DNA of 64,000 nt from Calditrichota bacterium. GTDB lineage: Bacteria > Calditrichota > Calditrichia > Calditrichales > Calditrichaceae. The translations under genes were made by a program, and so were the position numbers. The DNA lies in the NCBI GenBank assembly GCA_024278755.1, contig JAJRSO010000046.1, positions 1 through 64,000 of the forward strand. The letters are read 5' to 3'. The notes beneath the pieces are model-generated. The model did not search any database. It saw only the letters and a list, made by a program, of their open reading frames with translations, and was not told the DNA's origin. Positions 27,001-35,704 of this stretch are shown piece after piece. The stretch's first letter is position 1. Each line of letters opens with the position of its first letter.

Positions 27001-28966
27001 CGGGGTCGCTGTCTTCCAGTCCGCCGGGATCTTTTACAGTGAACGTAATGGTTTCGGAGCCATACCAGTTTGTATCCGGGATAGATACGGTGGCTACGCG
27101 GTTTTCATCAATGGTTACCGTCAGCGCGCTGCTGCCGCTTGATGTCCAGTTCAGATCCGATTCCACATTGTCGATATCATTCACATAATCATCCAGATTG
27201 ATTTGGACAAAGCTCCCGCCCTCATCCACCGTTTGATCCGGAATATCCGAAATCACCGGCGCATCGTTGATATTGTTAACCGTAAATACCGCCGCATCGC
27301 TGCCGGAGAGTCCGCCGGGATCGCTGCCGATGAAAGTAATCGTTTCCGAACCGTACCAGTTAGTATCGGGGATGGAAATAGTTGCCACACGGTTTTCGAT
27401 GGAAACGCTCAGCTGCGTGTTCCCGCTGTACTGCCACGTTATATCCGCATCCGGGCTTTCTTCATCAGTTACATAGTTATCTAAGTTGACGGTCGCAAAG
27501 GTTTCTCCTTCGTTGATTGTCTGATCGGGAATACCGCTAACCACCGGCGCATCGTTTACCGCCGTAACGGTTAACGTGTAGGTTTGAGTGTCCGTCGCAT
27601 TGTTTAAATCCGCAACCTGTACGGTAACCGTATGCGGACCGGCTTCCGCATCGGTGGTGGCTCTGCCGGTGATTTCACCAGTGGAAGTATTTATCGATAA
27701 AAAAGCAGGCGCTTCCATGAGTGACCAGGTCAGCACTTCGGCCGAATCGGTGTCCACCGCTTCAGCCTGATAGGAATAATCCTGATCTTCGGTTGTTCCC
27801 GTAACCGGTACGGAAGTAATTTCCGGCGCCGTGTTGATATATTCGTACGGGCCTATATCGGCATCATCCGTACCATCCCTGTCCCCGTCAAAAGGCCGGG
27901 CGTTTCCGTCAAAGTCATCCACCGGCGCATCGCCTGTGCTTCCGGCATCTACCAGCGGCGACGTGGCGCCAAAATGGAAATTATTATTATCGATATCAAA
28001 AAACTGCGGGTCTTCATCAATATTGCCTGTTCCGGAATATCCGCCGTAGATGTCGGAATAAGTAATATTGGCTACGCCAGATATTTCGTTATCGATATTT
28101 GCGGTATTATATCCAATTATCGAATTTATAATATTGGCAATGGTTAGCGCACTATACAGATAAACGCCGCCGCCGTTTCCGTTAGGCGCCTCATTGTTTG
28201 CAATAAGACAGTTATTCATATTTAATACGGCGCCGGAAAAAAGGGCCACACCGCCGCCGCCTTGTCCGATCGTCGTATTGTTCCGGATAATGGAATTACC
28301 GATTCCGGGGTTAGCAAAAACCGATGGCGAAGGGCCGTTTAAACTAAGGCCGCCGCCGTATTGATCGGCAGAGTTGGAATAGATCTGACAAGCATTGACC
28401 AGTGGGCTGCCGGCAAAGGCCATACCGCCGCCGCCTTCTATAGCATGGTTATTCCGAATAGTACAATGGCTTACCATTGTCGTATTGCGAATATTCGCTC
28501 CGAAAAAGATACCGCCGCCATTTTTTAATTCTGTCGGTATGCTTAAACCGGTGCCGTCCGCATCGGCGCCTTCTACCAGGCAATAGGATAATTGATTCGC
28601 ATACGTAGAATCCTCCGAAAGCAGTTTAATACCACCCCACTCCGAAGCGCTTCCGGCGGCGTCATCGATAATAAATTTTATCGAATCTATGTCCGTTCCC
28701 GCCGCTATCAACGTTCCTCGCACAACCATTCGGATATCATCGTGAAATTTTACAATCACACCCGGTTCAATGGTCAATACGGCGCCGTCCGCCACTACCA
28801 GTGAATCCGTGTTCAGATCAATGATATAAACGCCGTCGCCCGAACTGTTATTTTTTTGCCAGGTGGTATTGCCGGTAATCAGCGAATCTGTCCAAACATC
28901 CGCCGAAACGGATACCGCAAAAACAAATAGCAGCATGCTCAGTATGGTAATATTTTTGATTTTCAT
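24074..28966 (-). CDS. Giant secreted protein: beta-helix, eleven cadherin-like modules, type IX sorting domain
   Basis: The 1630-residue protein has a signal peptide (ITILSMLLFVFAVSVSA) and a right-handed beta-helix (~residues 30-330) closed by a choice-of-anchor Q segment (SPLVDAGSTG, DIGPYEY). An Ig/cadherin-type domain (~380-470) comes next, then eleven tandem ~96-residue modules, most starting NDAPVVS.I.DQTI.EG with D-x-N/D calcium-type motifs. The C-terminus (YKLNQNYPNPFNPSTTISY to MILMK) is a type IX sorting domain. It is probably a calcium-stiffened surface fibre or adhesin. GGGAG precedes the ATG. Modules 6 and 8 are almost identical in DNA, a sign of recent duplication. Confidence 0.88.
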   Translation of the reverse strand: MKIKNITILSMLLFVFAVSVSADVWTDSLITGNTTWQKNNSSGDGVYIIDLNTDSLVVADGAVLTIEPGVIVKFHDDIRMVVRGTLIAAGTDIDSIKFIIDDAAGSASEWGGIKLLSEDSTYANQLSYCLVEGADADGTGLSIPTELKNGGGIFFGANIRNTTMVSHCTIRNNHAIEGGGGMAFAGSPLVNACQIYSNSADQYGGGLSLNGPSPSVFANPGIGNSIIRNNTTIGQGGGGVALFSGAVLNMNNCLIANNEAPNGNGGGVYLYSALTIANIINSIIGYNTANIDNEISGVANITYSDIYGGYSGTGNIDEDPQFFDIDNNNFHFGATSPLVDAGSTGDAPVDDFDGNARPFDGDRDGTDDADIGPYEYINTAPEITSVPVTGTTEDQDYSYQAEAVDTDSAEVLTWSLMEAPAFLSINTSTGEITGRATTDAEAGPHTVTVQVADLNNATDTQTYTLTVTAVNDAPVVSGIPDQTINEGETFATVNLDNYVTDEESPDADITWQYSGNTQLSVSIENRVATISIPDTNWYGSETITFIGSDPGGLSGSDAAVFTVNNINDAPVISDIPDQTVDEGGSFVQINLDDYVNDIDNVESDLNWTSSGSSALTVTIDENRVATVSIPDTNWYGSETITFTVKDPGGLEDSDPAKFTVTSVNDAPVVSDIADQTIDEGQTFVTIDLDDYVTDVDNSAAEMTWTYSGNSDLIVSIDPNHTASVVVPDADWFGSEEITFTATDPDGLSDGDAAVFTVNNINDAPVAADDSASTNEDTAATIYVLNNDSDIENDALTVTSVSTAAHGTANIGNDTLVVYTPDENWSGEDSFTYNISDGNGGTASATVTVTVNAVNDAPAVAGIADQTIDEGQTFVTITLDDYVTDVDNSAAEMSWTFSGNSELAVSIDENRVATITTPDVDWFGSEEITFTATDPGGLSDGDAAVFTVTNVNDAPVVSAIAGQTIDEGGSFTVIDLNASVEDVDNSDAEITWTVTGNTELVVSIDENNQATVSTPDTDWNGSETLTFTATDPGSLSDNTSAVFTVNAVNDAPVVSDIADQSISEGQSFAVFDLDTLVADVDDADSTLTWAYTGTTSLSVEISAQHLVTVTAPDANWNGSEEIIFTATDTSGSFDSDAAVFTVNAINDAPVVSAIAGQTIDEGGSFTVIDLNASVEDVDNSDAEISWTVTGNTELVVSINENNQATVSTPDTDWNGSETLTFTASDPGGLNDSTETEFTVNPVNDAPVLDVIAGQTVPEGSAFRPVSLDDFVNDVDDPDSLLQWSVSGNSELMAVIEDRILTVTAPSEDWNGSETLHLFVADTTGLTDSTTVAFTISAVNDSVVFIATLPELSFNEDDSLLYAVSGWYPYADDKDNPDSTLLFTAFSGKQVTAALKTEMYLFKAQPDWFGNDTLLLTVSDGEFSDSAWFHIVVNPINDVPVITNLPGEISMHNDTTITLHMFDYVQDVDTPDSLLSWTFTADEDSLHLAYEQNSGTLSLTAPAYSGTVQLICTVTDDSAAAVSDTVTVVVIDPTGIEDYLADQLPQEYKLNQNYPNPFNPSTTISYQLKAASEVNLEIFNILGQKIATLVNEKQQAGFYNVRWNASAFANGVYFYQIRAGKFIQVRKMILMK

Positions 28967-29083
28967 TTCATACTCCCTGTTTTATAAATAGTCCTGTTTG
29001 CTAATTGTTCTTTTTATCGGCAAAGGAGCAGAGAATATGAATTTTTTAAAAGGAAAAGTTCGAAAATAAATCAGCTTGTTATG

Positions 29084-29116
29084 ATAAAAAAAAGACCTGC
29101 ACAAGTGGCAGGCCTT
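29084..29116 (-). terminator. Terminator after the OB-fold-like type IX protein gene
   Basis: On the minus strand CCTGC, a 7-base loop and GCAGG form the core of a hairpin with GC-rich arms, followed by T8. It lies about 30 bases after the stop codon at 29146. Confidence 0.75.
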
Positions 29117-29145
29117 AAATAAGTTATGGTCATAAAAAATTACGC

Positions 29146-30939
29146 TTAACGCATCAATACCATTTTACGAACCTGTACCGAAGAACCGTTTATAAGCTTA
29201 TAGTAATAAATGCCGCTGGCCAGGCCGGAAGCGTCAAATGAAACCGCGTGTTTTCCCGCCGCCTGCATTCCATTTACAAGGATCTGCACTTTCTGCCCCA
29301 GCGCATTATAAACGGTAAGTTTTACATAATCTGTACTTGGTATTTCGTAATTAATATTTGTTGTCGGATTAAAGGGATTCGGATAGTTTTGATTTAATAA
29401 AAACGCTTCGGGCGTTGCATCCGGCCGATCGTCGATACCGGTTAACCCACCGAGATCCTTCATAAAGCGGGGACGAATATAATAGCCCCAATCGGCAGGA
29501 GCGCCGTACGCAATTTGATCCACAATACCCACGAGACGAAAACTGTTTGCCGGCGGTGTGATACCGTCCAAATCCGTATCCTGATCCAGAATCAGGTTCA
29601 ATGTGTCCGAAACATCGCTTACCTGCACCTGAGCGCTGTATACGCCTTCTACCGGCCAGAGCTCCGGATTTAAGATCGATACGTCCTCAATGGAAACCAG
29701 CATACCTTCGTATTCTTCCGCAATATCGTTTATGGTCAGAGCCAGCGTATCCACAGAGTTGCCTTCACTAAAAACCAGAACAGCATCGGCCGATTCCGGC
29801 AAAAGCCGGGTCATACCATTCGCCTGCTGTACAATCCCCTGCACAAACACACTGTCGCCGATATTTAAATCGATTGTAAAATTTTGATTTGTCAGACGCA
29901 TTCCGCCCATCCCGCTCTGAATAAAATAATCGGTACGGGAATCGAAATTAGGCGAATTTATAACGCCTTTCACATAAATCTTTTCGTTAAGCAGGTCGGG
30001 AATATAATTATGGTCGGCATCCACCCGGGCGCCTTCGACCGAGTAAATCATCGGATGCGTATAGGCAACCGATATCCGACCGGACGTTCCCGCATCGCAG
30101 GAAGCCGAAACCGCGTATAGATAACTACTGTCGCCGGGCGCCTGTGTATCGGTAAACGAATGCGCGCCGTCCACTACCTCGCCAATCTGTTCCATATCTA
30201 CTTCTGACACACCGCGAAAAACACGAAAGGTGTCCGGCTGAGCCGAGGCATTTACCAGTTGTTTTCCGTTACCGAGATTAATCCATAAATCCAGTATATA
30301 ATTAGTGGTATTATTCCCGCCAATGGCATTCGACTGCGAGTAATGTTCATCTTCCACCAAAGCGGTTGTATTGAAATCATATAAGTAGTAATTGATATTA
30401 TAAACGTAATCCGAATTATCACTCATTAATGCCGGGAAACTATAATTTTTATCAACGACGGGGACGATGGTTAAACCTTCGATAAAAACACCCACGCGGG
30501 CCGGAGCAGGAACGGAACCAAGGGCAACGCCCACTTCGAAGCGGGGTGTTTCATTTGCATCTCCGGCAACGAGGCTGTCGATTTCGGTAATTTTTACGCC
30601 GGTTGTCATATCATAAATATGAATATTGTAAAGAGATGGGCCGGCTACCAGACCCCGGCTGAAATGGGCAAAATCAATTTCTTCCAACGTTGCGCCCGAA
30701 AACGCGCTAAGATCAAAAGCAACTCCCAAAGCCTGCTTTTCGATAGGCGACCAGATGCCGGAAGGATAGCTGTTGTTATAAGAAATTACCGAATCGGGAA
30801 GAGAATACTCCCAGGATATTTGTGCGCCGTTATACACCGTTTGTGCCTGAACATTTTGCGGCGGATGGCATACGGTTTCGGTTTTAGCAAAAAGAAAACT
30901 CACCAAACCCAATGCTATAATCAATCCTGTTATTTTCAT
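29146..30939 (-). CDS. Secreted protein with OB-fold-like region and type IX sorting domain
   Basis: The 597-residue product starts with a signal peptide (KITGLIIALGLVSFLFA). Residues ~25-290 form fibronectin/jelly-roll-like beta domains (QNVQAQTVYNGAQISWEY, DTFRVFRGVSEVDMEQIGEV). Residues ~320-480 resemble the DUF5689/OB-fold regions of secreted nucleases (VYVKGVI-type strand IYVKGVINSPNF, SVFVQGIVQQANGMTRLLP, YEGMLVSIEDVSI). The end (FLLNQNYPNPFNPTTNINY to MVLMR) is a type IX sorting domain. No nuclease catalytic motif is visible, so binding rather than catalysis is likely. AGGAG precedes the ATG. It is a separate unit upstream of the giant protein gene. Confidence 0.8.
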   Translation of the reverse strand: MKITGLIIALGLVSFLFAKTETVCHPPQNVQAQTVYNGAQISWEYSLPDSVISYNNSYPSGIWSPIEKQALGVAFDLSAFSGATLEEIDFAHFSRGLVAGPSLYNIHIYDMTTGVKITEIDSLVAGDANETPRFEVGVALGSVPAPARVGVFIEGLTIVPVVDKNYSFPALMSDNSDYVYNINYYLYDFNTTALVEDEHYSQSNAIGGNNTTNYILDLWINLGNGKQLVNASAQPDTFRVFRGVSEVDMEQIGEVVDGAHSFTDTQAPGDSSYLYAVSASCDAGTSGRISVAYTHPMIYSVEGARVDADHNYIPDLLNEKIYVKGVINSPNFDSRTDYFIQSGMGGMRLTNQNFTIDLNIGDSVFVQGIVQQANGMTRLLPESADAVLVFSEGNSVDTLALTINDIAEEYEGMLVSIEDVSILNPELWPVEGVYSAQVQVSDVSDTLNLILDQDTDLDGITPPANSFRLVGIVDQIAYGAPADWGYYIRPRFMKDLGGLTGIDDRPDATPEAFLLNQNYPNPFNPTTNINYEIPSTDYVKLTVYNALGQKVQILVNGMQAAGKHAVSFDASGLASGIYYYKLINGSSVQVRKMVLMR

Positions 30940-31149
30940 TCTACTGCTCCTGTTTGTTAAAAGTGTGTAATATATTTTACCATGTGTATCCCGATTGTGA
31001 TCTATAACAGATATATTTTCTATATATCGGCGTTTTATGGTCTTTGTTTAGTATTAGAATTTTTAATAAAAAGCTAACATCTTTTCACAAACTGCCGATA
31101 CTTTTGTACGCTTAAAAATTAAAAAAATATTTATTAAGTAAAAAAAATA

Positions 31150-32493
31150 ATGTTAAAAAAAATAGTTTTTATTTCAGATAGACTGCACGAATTTCAGGCT
31201 TTCTTTAAAACCCGGAATTCATTTGAACTGGGAATTGATCTGTTAAATCATTCCGAAGCAAATCAGCGTAGCATTTTTCGGAATTATTACGAACTGTTTA
31301 TTGTAGATATACAGGAGCAATGGCTGGCGATTCCCCAATGGATTCGGGAACAGGCACAGCAACTGTATTTTCATCAGTTTATATTTATTTCCAACAAAAC
31401 GGTAAATCCCATTTTGCCGGACCTGCTGGGCCGGCGTTTCTTTAAGGTCGTTGATTTTAAAACGGCTTCCGAAGATTTAAAATCTGTAGTTGACGAAGCG
31501 AAACAGTTTTTCGAAGAGCACCAGTACAGCTTTGACCAAACACAATTTCTCACCGAAGCGCCCTTCGAAGGATTACTGGGAAGCCAGCCTTCCATTAAAC
31601 GCATCAATGATTTTATTAAACTGGTAAGCCGGGCGCGCTATGCGCCATGCCTGATTAGCGGTGAAGAGGGCAGCGGCAAAGAGCTTTGTGCAGGACTAAT
31701 CCACCGGGCTAACGATTTACACGACGATTTATTGTTTGTAAAGAAATGTGAAAAAGCTACAACAAATGATTTGCTGGCCGATCTGTTTGGCGTGGACGAC
31801 GAAAGCGGTATTTACGGTCCCGTGCGCAAAGGCCTGCTCGAAATATACTCCGGGGGAACAATCATTCTTAAAAATATCGAAAAAATTCCGCCCGAGGTTC
31901 AGGAGAAACTACTGCTTTACTTAGAAGAAAAAGCTTTTCGGCCGTTGGGAGCAAACCGTATCATTGAGGCCAATACGCGGATTATCGCGCTTTGTGAGCA
32001 TAACCTGGAGTGGTTTGTGAAATATCAGAATTTCAATTCCGATTTATACTTCCATTTAAATGCCTTCGAAATTTCTTTACCGCCCCTGCGCGAACGCGGT
32101 GACGATGTGCTCTTGCTCTCTTCGTATTATCTGCAATCGGCCTGCCAGCTGACCGGTAAAACCATACACGGAATTTCACTGCCTGCTCAGCGCCTGCTAA
32201 AAAAATACTTTTGGCCGGGCAATATTAAAGAGCTGAAAAACCTGATTGAAGAAACTGTGATAAAGTGCAAGTCCGGTGAAATCGGCATTCAAGACCTGCC
32301 ACAGTATCTAAACAACGGCAAAGCGTCAGCGCCCGGGAGCACCCATCTTGGAAACTGCTCCCTAAAAGAGATGGAACGGATCCATATCGAACAGGTTTTA
32401 GTAAATACCGAAGGTAATAAATCCAAAGCCGCCGCACTGCTGGAAATATCCCGAACGACCCTGCGTGAAAAAATCAAACAATACGAACTATAA
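31150..32493 (+). CDS. Sigma-54-activator-like AAA+ protein lacking GAFTGA and Walker B acidic residues
   Basis: The 447-residue protein has an N-terminal receiver-like region (~1-125, without the usual phospho-Asp context) and an AAA+ core with Walker A GEEGSGKE (~175). A C-terminal Fis-type helix-turn-helix follows (NKSKAAALLEISRTTLREKI). In canonical activators the sigma-54 contact loop is GAFTGA and Walker B is GGTLFLDE; here these read SGIYGP and GGTIILKN. So it is unlikely to hydrolyse ATP for sigma-54 activation and may act as a DNA-binding scaffold or a conventional repressor. No clear ribosome site; the start is in an A-rich stretch. It converges with the NikR operon's last gene. Confidence 0.82.
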   Translation: MLKKIVFISDRLHEFQAFFKTRNSFELGIDLLNHSEANQRSIFRNYYELFIVDIQEQWLAIPQWIREQAQQLYFHQFIFISNKTVNPILPDLLGRRFFKVVDFKTASEDLKSVVDEAKQFFEEHQYSFDQTQFLTEAPFEGLLGSQPSIKRINDFIKLVSRARYAPCLISGEEGSGKELCAGLIHRANDLHDDLLFVKKCEKATTNDLLADLFGVDDESGIYGPVRKGLLEIYSGGTIILKNIEKIPPEVQEKLLLYLEEKAFRPLGANRIIEANTRIIALCEHNLEWFVKYQNFNSDLYFHLNAFEISLPPLRERGDDVLLLSSYYLQSACQLTGKTIHGISLPAQRLLKKYFWPGNIKELKNLIEETVIKCKSGEIGIQDLPQYLNNGKASAPGSTHLGNCSLKEMERIHIEQVLVNTEGNKSKAAALLEISRTTLREKIKQYEL

Positions 32494-32507
32494 CTTATCT
32501 ACTCCGT

Positions 32508-33101
32508 TTATTCTTTCCGGGCAACTATCAGATATAACTCTTTTTCTTCACGGCACGTTAATACGGAAAACCGTCGGCTTTGCAGCATCTCCGCTAAAGC
32601 GGATACTTCCGGTAGGCGATCGCCGGCCACGGCCTGTCCGGCCTCGCGATGCAACGCATTAAGCTGTACATGATCCATCAGATGCATAATAATCCAGAGA
32701 CCATTTAAAACCAAAACACGATGAACTTCCGTAATCACCCGGAACGGCTGACTGAAATGCGGAAACGACTGAAAACAGACAACCGTTTTGTACTGTGCAG
32801 GGCGAAGAGGCAATGCGTGTGCATCGGCCTGTAACAGATTCGGTTTGCGCTGTGCATATTTTTCTTTTACCCGGTGTACCATCCCAAAAGAAACATCCAG
32901 TTCCGTCATGTGTATATTCCCGGGAAGAACACTATGCAGGATACCGCTTCCACACCCTAAATCTAACAACGGATTTAATCTTTCGGAAGAATACTCTCTA
33001 AAAACGGCACGCATTTGCTCCTGTTTTTCCGGACAGGCATGATAATCCCAATCAGGCGCCTTATCATCAAAAAAATTCCGCGTAATTCGTAAATCACTCA
33101 T
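32508..33101 (-). CDS. Class I SAM-dependent methyltransferase, last gene of the NikR operon
   Basis: The 197-residue enzyme has the Rossmann SAM-binding signature LLDLGCGSGILHSVL (motif I), the acidic motif II in HMTELDVSFGMV, and PLRPAQYKTVVCFQSF as motif IV. The N-terminal DDKAPDWD resembles UbiE/methyltransferase-11 proteins. The substrate is unknown. The start overlaps the ECF S-component gene by 8 bases, so it belongs to the transport operon. It may modify an imported metal ligand or a corrinoid/porphinoid; that is inference. Confidence 0.85.
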   Translation of the reverse strand: MSDLRITRNFFDDKAPDWDYHACPEKQEQMRAVFREYSSERLNPLLDLGCGSGILHSVLPGNIHMTELDVSFGMVHRVKEKYAQRKPNLLQADAHALPLRPAQYKTVVCFQSFPHFSQPFRVITEVHRVLVLNGLWIIMHLMDHVQLNALHREAGQAVAGDRLPEVSALAEMLQSRRFSVLTCREEKELYLIVARKE

Positions 33102-33615
33102 CTGTATGTTCCGGAAATCGTTTTAAAATATGCGAAATGAATTGAGGAATTACTACCATTTGCAGGGCGATTCCCGGTAAACCGCTTAAAACAAGAGCGA
33201 TAGAAAACATCGGATGGGTTAACCCAAAAAGCGGAGCTATCACCATAACCAGAACAAACAAGAGCAGCCGGTCCCATAAAATGCCAAGTATAAGCGCCAA
33301 CCAAAGCGCTTTTTTGCGATGAAAATGCAGAAAAGAAATGAGTAACGCCGTGCTGCCCAGTTCGGCCAACATAATGGGGAGTACCGGCGGAACCATTGGC
33401 GGCATGCCGGTAAAAAGCCAGGAGATAAGCGGGCTGCTAAAACCCAGCACTAAGGCAAATTTCCAGCTTAACACCATGGCTCCGGCAAACACGGGTAAAA
33501 ACATGGGCAAAAAAGCAGCGCCAAGACCAAACAAATGAAAAAACTGTGGAAACAACACAGCCGTCGTTATAAAAAAAGCCGTTATTGGAATCTGTCTTAA
33601 TTCCTTTTCAGACAT
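33094..33615 (-). CDS. ECF transporter S component (substrate-binding membrane subunit)
   Basis: The 173-residue membrane protein has six predicted helices. The pattern ITTAVLFPQFFHLFGLGAAF-LPMFLPVFAGAM and FTGMPPMVPPVLPIMLAELG is typical of generic ECF S components. It is not a CbiM/NikM protein: it lacks the N-terminal Met-His metal loop of those metal-binding subunits. With the T and A subunits in the same operon it should complete an energy-coupling-factor importer whose ligand is probably a small organic or chelated metal compound. GGGAG precedes the ATG. It overlaps the methyltransferase gene. Confidence 0.78.
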   Translation of the reverse strand: MSEKELRQIPITAFFITTAVLFPQFFHLFGLGAAFLPMFLPVFAGAMVLSWKFALVLGFSSPLISWLFTGMPPMVPPVLPIMLAELGSTALLISFLHFHRKKALWLALILGILWDRLLLFVLVMVIAPLFGLTHPMFSIALVLSGLPGIALQMVVIPQFISHILKRFPEHTDE

Positions 33616-33729
33616 TTAACACTCCCGTATGCATACAAAATCTTCTGTTGATAGCGCTTCCGGAGTTTCCCGTTTTATAGCAGTAAACCTGCCCATATTA
33701 TTGTAAACTTAACCGGATATCATTATTTA

Positions 33730-35580
33730 TTAATAGTTAAAACGCAATCCAAACCGCATCTGACGGCCCGGCGCCGGATATCCCGGCAACACTTCGTACC
33801 TGCGATCTAAAATATTCAGCACTTTAAGATAGAGGTTCAGATTATTGCTTCCCAGACGAACCGTTCCGCTTACCACATTGTAATCCGACAGCGGCTGCTG
33901 ATTGTTATTTGCTGCGTACAACTCGTGAATGAACTTTCCATACAAAAAAACACCAACCATCGATTTGGTGTAGGCAAACATATATTTAACCTGCTGTCGC
34001 GGATTAAAAGCCGTCAGTTGATCTGCTTCTAAAAAAGCATAGCTCAACTGAATATAAGCCGGATTTATAAAACGATAACGAATTTGCGTTTCCCAGCCCC
34101 ACTGATTGGCGTTACCGCTGTTTAAAAATTTCATTACAGGTGTAGGCGGATTAATTTGTACTGCCTGGATAATGTTTTCAATTTGATTGTAAAAAGCCGC
34201 TACACGCCAGGAAAGACGACCAAACCAGGTATATTCCATCCCGCTTTCGTAGTTATTTACATTTTCATTTTTCAAATCGGAGTTCGCCGACGGAAACAGA
34301 TAGAGTTCCATCAGGGTAGGCGTACGAAAACCGTTGCCGTAGGAAGCATACAGTTTAAACTGCGGATAAGGCCTTAGTGCTATACCAAACATTGGTGAAA
34401 TTGTGGAAAGAGCCAGCGTATTATACTGGTAACGTATTCCTCCTTTCAGGTGCAGCATTCGAAATGGAGTATAAAATCCAACGACATAACCTCCGAAAGA
34501 ATCCATTTGATGTAAATCGGTATTTACAACAGGCTTGCCATTGGGTAAAAAAGCAAATCTGTTTTTAGCCTTTCCCCCGAATCGCATTACATCAATTCCG
34601 CCGGCAAACTGCATTTTTTCGTTAAAAATAAAATGCTGATAGCTCGATAAACCATACGTAAAATCATTGGCCTGAAAACCGTCGTAAAATTCATGCCTTC
34701 CGAAATTTGTATAAAACTGAGTAGAGCCGGTTAACCGGGAGTCTTTGTTGGCTAAAATAAGTTCGCCGGTACCACGGCGGATTTTACCGAAACGGTGGAT
34801 ACCAAGTTTATCGGTTTCACCACGACTGGGATCATCAAACGAATAGGGTACATAGCGACCTTGCAATGAAAGATTCCAGTTTGCATTTATCTGATACTGC
34901 CATCCCGCCTGATAATGCCGTGATTTAAAATCCGTCTGTTTTATATGCCCGTCGGACTGTTTTAAACTGTATGTGGCAAAAAAACCGCTTTTATTCCATT
35001 GCCGGGCCACACTCATATCCAGACGTTGTGTATTAAAACTGCCGATTTCTATATTTGTTTTAAATGTTTGCCGATAAAGTGGCAGGGTCGTCAGATTAAC
35101 CACTCCGCCCATCGCATGGCTGCCGAAGATGGTGGATGAAGCGCCCGTCAGCACTTCGGCCTGGTAAATATCACTGTTGCCGTACACATCCGGCAGCGGA
35201 TGCCCGAAAATACCCATCACATCGGGATGCCCGTTTAGCAGAACCAGAACACCGGTATTGGGCTGTCCGCCCAAACCACGCAGATTTAACGCGCCGGCGC
35301 CCGCCGTACCCACACCGTAACCCATCACCTTTTTATCCAGTACATAGGCAGAAGGGCTCATTAAATCAACCGCTTCCAAAACGGAGTGACTGCTCATGAC
35401 TTCCAAAATTTTTCCTGGAATAATTTGATAACTATCAGCTGAATTTTTTAAAGACGCACTATAACGGTTGGCTATAATTACAATTGAATCTTGTGAATTA
35501 TAGACCTTTAGCGAATCCATCGCATGATTGGACGCAAAGGTAAACGAAAACATCATAAGTAAAATAAAAAAGCTGCGCAT
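33730..35580 (-). CDS. TonB-dependent outer-membrane receptor of the NikR operon
   Basis: The 616-residue protein has a signal peptide (SFFILLMMFSFTFA), a plug domain (residues ~35-150, GALNLRGLGGQPNTGVLVLL-NGHP and AEVLTGASSTIFGSHAMGGVVNL) and a 22-strand-type barrel ending in RFGLRFNY. It resembles vitamin B12/siderophore receptors (BtuB/CirA-like). The operon contains NikR, ECF T and A subunits and an S subunit, so its cargo may be nickel- or cobalt-chelate or a corrinoid. It starts 125 bases after the ATPase gene, with a hairpin between them that may tune expression. Confidence 0.88.
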   Translation of the reverse strand: MRSFFILLMMFSFTFASNHAMDSLKVYNSQDSIVIIANRYSASLKNSADSYQIIPGKILEVMSSHSVLEAVDLMSPSAYVLDKKVMGYGVGTAGAGALNLRGLGGQPNTGVLVLLNGHPDVMGIFGHPLPDVYGNSDIYQAEVLTGASSTIFGSHAMGGVVNLTTLPLYRQTFKTNIEIGSFNTQRLDMSVARQWNKSGFFATYSLKQSDGHIKQTDFKSRHYQAGWQYQINANWNLSLQGRYVPYSFDDPSRGETDKLGIHRFGKIRRGTGELILANKDSRLTGSTQFYTNFGRHEFYDGFQANDFTYGLSSYQHFIFNEKMQFAGGIDVMRFGGKAKNRFAFLPNGKPVVNTDLHQMDSFGGYVVGFYTPFRMLHLKGGIRYQYNTLALSTISPMFGIALRPYPQFKLYASYGNGFRTPTLMELYLFPSANSDLKNENVNNYESGMEYTWFGRLSWRVAAFYNQIENIIQAVQINPPTPVMKFLNSGNANQWGWETQIRYRFINPAYIQLSYAFLEADQLTAFNPRQQVKYMFAYTKSMVGVFLYGKFIHELYAANNNQQPLSDYNVVSGTVRLGSNNLNLYLKVLNILDRRYEVLPGYPAPGRQMRFGLRFNY

Positions 35581-35665
35581 ATAAACCTCTCTTTGTTAAT
35601 GAATGAACGTTCCCGCCGCAAACAGCAGGCATCCAAATAAACTTGAATCGGATTTTTAGTCCAAA

Positions 35666-35691
35666 ACCCGGAGAATAGACTACATCCGGGT
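35666..35691 (-). terminator. Hairpin between ATPase and TonB-receptor genes (attenuator or weak terminator)
   Basis: ACCCGGA, a 12-base loop and TCCGGGT form a 7-bp stem on the minus strand, followed by TTTTGG. It lies about 14 bases after the ATPase stop. The T-run is short, so partial termination is more likely than a full stop. Confidence 0.4.
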
Positions 35692-35704
35692 AGAATTAAA
35701 TTAT

